Positions 59,811 through 64,000 of a stretch of 64,000 bases of DNA are shown in pieces. A program made the position numbers and the translations under genes. The notes under the pieces are model-generated. The model saw nothing but the letters and a program-made list of their open reading frames with translations. It ran no database searches and was not told where the DNA came from. Within the stretch, counting starts at the first letter, position 1. Every line of letters starts with the position of its first letter. The stretch comes from Candidatus Defluviilinea gracilis (lineage in GTDB: Bacteria > Chloroflexota > Anaerolineae > Anaerolineales > Villigracilaceae). The stretch lies in NCBI GenBank assembly GCA_016716235.1, contig JADJWS010000007.1, forward strand, positions 1-64,000, given 5' to 3'.

Positions 59811-59924
59811 GCGATTCATGGATTGGTGTCAGCCAAAAGCGCAAACTGAAGTTTGCGGTACAGGTTGTATTATGCGATTCATAGATTCGTGTCAGCCGAA
59901 AGCGCAAAGTGAACTTTGCGGTAC
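59811..59924. repeat. Direct duplication of a 51-bp palindrome-bearing unit
   Basis: GCGATTCATGGATTGGTGTC at 59811 and GCGATTCATAGATTCGTGTC at 59874 begin two 51-bp copies that differ at about six positions. Each contains AGCGCAAA-CTGA/AGTG-TTTGCG as a small hairpin; in the second copy two compensating changes keep the stem (AAAGTGAACTTT for AAACTGAAGTTT). Confidence 0.9.
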
Positions 59925-59925
59925 G

Positions 59926-61671
59926 TTATGGAATCGGCACGAACATGGGACCCATGTAGCAGGGATATTCTTTTGCCGTGTAGACGCCGCGATCCAAAAC
60001 GGATTCTGCCCAGCAGTATTGTTCGCCGGGCGCGCCGTCGTTTTCCACTTGCGGAACATACCACAAGATGAGATTTGCGCCTTCGATGGATTCGTTGTCA
60101 ATGAATCGTTCGGGTCCCTGCTCGTAATTCACGTTGCAACATGGACCGATGGTGATCATATCCGAATCGCCTTCGTCGCGGTCGGGGTGGTCGAGGGTCA
60201 CGTAGACGAAGGCGTTGTCGCCGTGACCCTCGTCGCCGAATTGTCCGCGATCTGGTTCGATGTAAAAGCCCGCGCCAGCCGCATCTTGGAAGCGATATTG
60301 ATAGCCCTCGTCTGTCGGTTCGGAATCGGACTGCGCCTGCCAGCCTTCGGTGGACCAGGTTTCCCAGGCCGAGTCGGCATAAGAGGCGAAAGAATTTTCA
60401 CCGGCGAGAGCGAGGCGAAGCACGGGTCGGTACGTCCCGTTCGTCCCGCATCCGCGCCCGATGTTGCCAGCCATCACGCGGAAGCGTCCATCGGTGTAGA
60501 AATCGAAGCGTTGGACGTAAAAATAACTGCACGGCAGGGGCCATTGCTCGCCCCAAAATTCCTGTTGGAGACGAAAGCCGACGACCTCGCCGTTCTCGAT
60601 GATGTCTTCGACAGTTGGACCTTGGAACGCGACGACCGCGGCTTGACTGAAAATGGGACAGCCGACCGCGTCGCTGTAGCCGAACGCTTCGGTGGTGGAG
60701 TAACTCACGTGCCAGTCCACGAGTTTTGCGCTTTCGAGGATGGCGCGACTCTTGAACTGCACGTCGGAGATGCGCAAGCCGTCTGAACTGGTGAGGATGA
60801 AGTCCATGCGCCAATCGCCATGTTCGAGCGCGGTGGACTTGTTGCAATATAACTGCGTGACGATGTCGTCTTGCAAACTGCGTTGCGTGACGGCGGGACC
60901 ATATGTGCCGACATCCGTCCAGCGGACTCCGACAAGGACGCCATCGGTTAAGTCCACGATTGCCCAGAGCGCGCGGTCGCCGTCAATGAACGTGGGCGCG
61001 AGGCAAAGATGCCGCGAACGTTGACAGCGCGTGAGGTTGAGCGCGGTCTTGGTGTTTTCCATGCGGGCATCGTCGCCGTTCGGTTTGTATCCCAACGCGG
61101 CGATGACTTCGGGCGATTCGCTAGCGATCTGCACAGCCAGGTCAACAAGATATTGCGGGGCATCGGGCTGGGTGTCTGCCATTTTCATCACGGCTAGGAG
61201 GGTTTTATCGGTGACGCTCACGAACCCAACGGTGGTGAGATTTTTTGCGTAGTTGTACATCTCCACGCGATAGCACTCGGCTTGACCGCATTGGGCGGTG
61301 ACATCAGTGATGTCGCTTTCGCGCATGGGATACACGCCGAAGATCTCGTTTCTTAACGCCGCGCCAGTGGACACGTCCCACAGGTCGCCTTGAAAGCGCG
61401 GATCGGTCATGGCGATCTCTTGCGCTTGCGCGCGCGGCGCGTCCAGCCCGATGAGCAAAAGGATCGGGAGCGGTTGTTGCAAAACATTCTGCACGAGCGT
61501 CGCTTGGGCTTCTAACGCGGGGAGGGGATATTGCTGTGGATTGATCGTCGCGCGCGGCACGACCGCGCCCGGCGAGGCGGGGGTAGTTTCGCTGAGGGAG
61601 GCATTGCAGGATGTTAGTAAAACGGTGAGGATTGCGGCAATTGCAAAAACTGTACGAGTTCGATGTATCAC
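59926..61671 (-). CDS. Secreted lipoprotein with copper-amine-oxidase-like C-terminal domain pattern
   Basis: 581 residues. Signal peptide with lipobox TVLLTSC (Cys22). Residues about 35-260 look like a copper-amine-oxidase N-terminal region (LEAQATLVQNVL ... FVSVTDKTLLAVM). The C-terminal part has WRMDFILTSSDGLRISDVQFKSRAILESAKLVDWHVSYSTTEAFGYSDAVGCP, comparable in layout to the amine oxidase catalytic domain, then FWGEQWPLPCSYFYVQRFDFYTDGRFRVMAGNIGRGCG. I see no TPQ-forming Asn-Tyr-Asp/Glu motif. The similarity is weak, so the oxidase role is doubtful. Confidence 0.65.
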   Translation of the reverse strand: MIHRTRTVFAIAAILTVLLTSCNASLSETTPASPGAVVPRATINPQQYPLPALEAQATLVQNVLQQPLPILLLIGLDAPRAQAQEIAMTDPRFQGDLWDVSTGAALRNEIFGVYPMRESDITDVTAQCGQAECYRVEMYNYAKNLTTVGFVSVTDKTLLAVMKMADTQPDAPQYLVDLAVQIASESPEVIAALGYKPNGDDARMENTKTALNLTRCQRSRHLCLAPTFIDGDRALWAIVDLTDGVLVGVRWTDVGTYGPAVTQRSLQDDIVTQLYCNKSTALEHGDWRMDFILTSSDGLRISDVQFKSRAILESAKLVDWHVSYSTTEAFGYSDAVGCPIFSQAAVVAFQGPTVEDIIENGEVVGFRLQQEFWGEQWPLPCSYFYVQRFDFYTDGRFRVMAGNIGRGCGTNGTYRPVLRLALAGENSFASYADSAWETWSTEGWQAQSDSEPTDEGYQYRFQDAAGAGFYIEPDRGQFGDEGHGDNAFVYVTLDHPDRDEGDSDMITIGPCCNVNYEQGPERFIDNESIEGANLILWYVPQVENDGAPGEQYCWAESVLDRGVYTAKEYPCYMGPMFVPIP

Positions 61672-61897
61672 TTGGCGCTCCGAATGTTCGATTGACTTGG
61701 CTTGAACATTGGGAGCATTTTAACTCATGTTGCAATTTTCTCGATTGATAGTGGGAAGCGCCCAACGGCGCCACCCGAAAAAGAAAAACCCAACGTCTTT
61801 TTCAAGACATCGGGATTCCTCCGGCGATTTTCCGCTCTACAGCTTGACACTTTTGTTCATCGATACACGCACGGATTGCGGCGCTAGCCTTTCCCAG

Positions 61898-62356
61898 CTA
61901 AGGAAATGTTACTGTGTATTGGATGCTCGAACTGATAAGCAAGAGAACCCCACCTATTATTAAGAGGCGTCTTCGGCCCTGTTGGGAATAAAAAACACGA
62001 TTTACAATGTTGTCTGCATCCTCCCAAAGGTGAATGCAGTATGCGGCTCCATAAATAAATAACGCAAAGAATGGAATACCACAAATGTAAGGAGCCATAT
62101 TTTCAGGTATAGCCTCCAGCATGTCCAATATCGGCCAAAATACCACCGGAATATCAATACCATCCAATGAAAAAAGTATTGCGGGCACGCCGAGTAAAAG
62201 TATCAGCCATGAGACGCGAAGGAAAAAAGCAAGTATGCTCGAGCTAATTGCTTTCATTCTGTGTTCCCCTAGTATTTCCGGAGTCATAAAAGCGGCCGAA
62301 ACAACGCTAATAATCAAACTTAACCTATTTAGGAATAAGTGTGTCTCTGGATCCAT
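61898..62356 (-). CDS. Small AT-rich membrane protein of unknown function
   Basis: 152 residues with four membrane helices: LNRLSLIISVVSAAFMTPEIL, AFFLRVSWLILLLGVPAILF, YICGIPFFALFIYGAAYCIHLW and RRLLIIGGVLLLISSSIQYTV. The ATG at 62356 has AACAGGAGACTTT upstream. No family is recognised. It is AT-rich and, on its own strand, lies behind an IS1182-like tail and a GTTAGCC box, like the genes at 28422 and 41456. The region 61672-61897 holds no gene that I can support. Confidence 0.72.
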   Translation of the reverse strand: MDPETHLFLNRLSLIISVVSAAFMTPEILGEHRMKAISSSILAFFLRVSWLILLLGVPAILFSLDGIDIPVVFWPILDMLEAIPENMAPYICGIPFFALFIYGAAYCIHLWEDADNIVNRVFYSQQGRRRLLIIGGVLLLISSSIQYTVTFP

Positions 62357-62453
62357 AAAGTCTCCTGTTTGGGATCACTATAGCAAACTGGCATTGACCT
62401 AAGTACCGAAAGCAAGACTAATAGTCTCCTCTATTGCTCATTTACTATGCGGC

Positions 62454-62654
62454 TAACGAGGCTGTCGAAAAACCGATTTGGTAGAGAGCCTTCCGTGCCG
62501 AGAGTCTCACCGAGAGATCAAATTCTCGCGTGGTAAGCAAGTTTCTGTTATTTCGTTCGGTCAGGGATCAGTCGGCGCTTCCAAAGGCGTGGATCCTGCC
62601 AATGTTGTGGACCAGAGCGAACCGCGTCTGCGTCGATTGTACATCCACTTTCAA
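62454..62654 (-). pseudogene. Transposase C-terminal remnant with IS right end (copy 3, inverted)
   Basis: On the minus strand it begins GTGGATGTACAATCGACG, includes TTCGCTCTGGTCCACAACAT, and ends GGTTTTTCGACAGCCTCGTTA. This is the same unit as at 28.2 and 41.2 kb. It starts directly behind the DUF6295 gene and is followed by the AT-rich gene at 62356. Confidence 0.65.
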
Positions 62655-62933
62655 TTATTTTCTTGCTTCTTCCAAATGCCCGCCCGCCTCTGCCTGATTC
62701 AACACCTCCAGAATTGTCCTCGCCAACTCCCGCGCCGCGAACTCGCTCAACTCCACTGCCACGCGGGCGGAGGGTCCTTTGGATTCGTTCACGAAGTCAA
62801 TGTTCAGCGCGTGTTCCATCGGCGCATTGAAGGGATGGTCGTATGAGACGTTGGCTCCGTTGAGCGTGAACCATCCGCTCGCGCCTTTGCCGCTTCCGTC
62901 AATCTTCACTTTTTCGACGATCATGGTGCACAT
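62655..62933 (-). CDS. DUF6295 family protein
   Basis: About 92 residues from MCTMIVEKVKIDGSGKGASGWFTLNGANVSYDHPFNAPMEHALNIDFVNESKGPSARVAVELS, the typical DUF6295 form; an upstream ATG at 62951 adds six residues. It ends in a helix with AARELARTILEVLNQAEAG. Function is unknown. The stop lies against an IS remnant. Confidence 0.85.
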   Translation of the reverse strand: MCTMIVEKVKIDGSGKGASGWFTLNGANVSYDHPFNAPMEHALNIDFVNESKGPSARVAVELSEFAARELARTILEVLNQAEAGGHLEEARK

Positions 62934-62965
62934 GGTGAACTCTTTGTCCATTCATATTCGGTGGT

Positions 62966-63143
62966 TGAGTAGCCCCGCGCGTGCTGAGCGGAGTGGCGCG
63001 TGGTGTTCGCGCCACGAAGACGAAGCATCGCGGGACGTATCGAAACCACCAGTCCGTAAAGCAATTTTTGCTACAAAGGTTTGTATGCGTACCTGTGGTT
63101 TCGATACGCCCTCGGCTGTCGCCTCGGGCTACTCAACCACCGG
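62966..63143. repeat. REP-like palindrome (GGTGGTTGAGTAGCC...GGCTACTCAACCACC)
   Basis: Perfect outer arms GGTGGTTGAGTAGCC and GGCTACTCAACCACC; inner arms GTATCGAAACCAC and GTGGTTTCGATAC. It is a close relative of the palindrome at 56966-57110 and separates DUF6295 from the dienelactone hydrolase gene. Confidence 0.9.
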
Positions 63144-63148
63144 GTTTT

Positions 63149-63904
63149 TCATGAAAGATGCTTTTCACAAAACGCAAAAACTTTCTCCCAGCCATCCATG
63201 GCTTGGGCTTGACGATAGGCGGGGCGGGTGTAATAAAAGAATCCGTGACCCGCGCCGTCGTAGCGATGGAATTCATACGTCTTGTCCTGCTTCTTCAATT
63301 CAGCCTCATGCTGGTTGACTTGCTCCGGTGAAGGCGAGGTGTCGTCATTGCCGAAAATGCCGAGCAGCGGACACGACAAGTCCTTGGTGAGAGCCAGCGG
63401 CGAGACCGGCGTCTTCTCGTTCAACTGATCGGGAGTCATCACGACCCGTCCGCCCCAACAATCAATGGCGGCGTTGAACTCCGTTGTGCGGCATGCCGCG
63501 AGATACGCATGACGTCCGCCTGAACACGTGCCGAAGATTCCGATCCTGCCGTTGACGTATGGCAACGTGTTGAGATATTTTGCCGCGCCCGCCAGATCGC
63601 CGACTACCGACTCGTCCGACACGCCTCCCTCCGCTCGTACTTTTGCCGCCACGTCTTCGGGCGTCCCATGCCCCGCGCGGAAGTACAGATTCGGCGAAAT
63701 GGTCACATACCTGTGATGCGCGAACTTGTACGTGAACTCGCGATACAACAAGTCCCAGCCCGGCATGTGATGCGCCAGCACCATCGCGGGAAATTTCCCG
63801 TCACCGAGCGGACGCGCCAGAAACGCGTTGATGCGGTCTCCGTTCGCGCCGAGCATTGTCACAGTTTCGGCATGAATGCCTTCGTTCATGTCAGTCGTGT
63901 ACAT
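63149..63904 (-). CDS. Dienelactone hydrolase family protein
   Basis: About 251 residues from MYTTDMNEGIHAETVTMLGANGDRINAFLARPLGDGKFPAMVLAHHMPGW. The catalytic triad is Cys in IFGTCSGGRHAYLA, Asp in GIFGNDDTSPS and His in RYDGAGHGFFYY. The enzyme opens lactones or acts as a carboxylesterase. The ATG at 63904 follows GGAGCC, a weak ribosome-binding site; an earlier in-frame start exists but is less likely. Confidence 0.93.
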   Translation of the reverse strand: MYTTDMNEGIHAETVTMLGANGDRINAFLARPLGDGKFPAMVLAHHMPGWDLLYREFTYKFAHHRYVTISPNLYFRAGHGTPEDVAAKVRAEGGVSDESVVGDLAGAAKYLNTLPYVNGRIGIFGTCSGGRHAYLAACRTTEFNAAIDCWGGRVVMTPDQLNEKTPVSPLALTKDLSCPLLGIFGNDDTSPSPEQVNQHEAELKKQDKTYEFHRYDGAGHGFFYYTRPAYRQAQAMDGWEKVFAFCEKHLS

Positions 63905-63935
63905 GCGGGCTCCTTGTAAGAAATTCGACACCGAC

Positions 63936-64000
63936 CTATTTATGCGCCGGCTGGTTGCTGAACCCAAACGCATAGACCTTGACCGGGCGGTAATCGATCC
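63936..64000 (-). CDS. C-terminal end of an unidentified protein (partial)
   Basis: Only the last 20 codons are in the window: IDYRPVKVYAFGFSNQPAHK followed by a TAG at 63936-63938. The fragment is too short to name. It lies 31 bp upstream of the dienelactone hydrolase start on the same strand and is probably in the same operon. Confidence 0.4.
   Translation of the reverse strand, partial: IDYRPVKVYAFGFSNQPAHK

Overview
The window looks like chromosomal DNA of a member of the phylum Chloroflexota, most likely class Anaerolineae. This rests on gene content: a stand-alone DUF3048 lipoprotein, DUF1385, a MoxR/DUF58/DUF4129 cluster, DUF309 with a zinc ribbon, a paired FemAB island, many secreted proteins with Thr/Pro-rich linkers, and a very high load of small palindromic intergenic repeats. 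No ribosomal or taxonomic marker is present, so a lower rank cannot be given. Most genes are GC-rich. A few short accessory genes are visibly AT-rich.

Layout. 1-6.0 kb: ThpR, a receiver-domain regulator, a DUF1684 protein, an ECF sigma/anti-sigma pair, tRNA-Val(CAC), a LysM-M23 cell-wall protein, an MFS transporter and an SRAP protein. Nearly all of these carry frameshifts at short homopolymers, which suggests uncorrected sequencing errors. 6.0-22.8 kb: intact housekeeping genes: selB, a coiled-coil protein joined to three complex-I-like membrane subunits, DUF3048, a RecB-like nuclease, a phosphodiester glycosidase, DUF1385, an M20 dipeptidase, a peptide-binding lipoprotein-like protein, secG, a PHP phosphoesterase and a P-loop kinase-like protein. 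22.8-29.9 kb: an accessory region with an IS110-family element, an IS1182-family element, transposase remnants, small AT-rich genes and a VapBC module. 29.9-38.7 kb: DUF58/MoxR/DUF4129 cluster, DUF309, CapA-like lipoprotein and a menC-like enolase-superfamily gene. 38.8-41.9 kb: a second accessory patch with an AT-rich secreted protein, an IS630 element and a small membrane protein. 41.9-48.5 kb: large membrane protein, RidA, and a response regulator/winged-helix/histidine kinase operon. 48.6-57.0 kb: exopolysaccharide and envelope island (GT2, sugar-phosphate transferase, epimerase, CapD-type dehydratase, two FemAB ligases, NUDIX). 57.1-64 kb: D-cysteine desulfhydrase-like enzyme, NTF2-like protein, two large secreted proteins, DUF6295 and a dienelactone hydrolase.

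The most striking observation is in the IS110-family element at 22891-24138. Its left non-coding end folds as two guide loops. All four predicted bridge-RNA guides can be read directly: they match the element ends and the two halves of the interrupted genomic target, and they fix a TC core dinucleotide. The target is a REP-like palindrome that is split exactly by the insertion. A second candidate system is a set of AT-rich genes, each preceded by a GTTRRRY-like box as integron gene cassettes are. Three of them also sit directly behind the tail of a degraded IS1182-type transposase. Other points are a 7-bp tandem array directly before a polysaccharide gene, small repeats turned into protein-coding sequence in several genes, and complex-I-like antiporter subunits that lack the canonical lysines.
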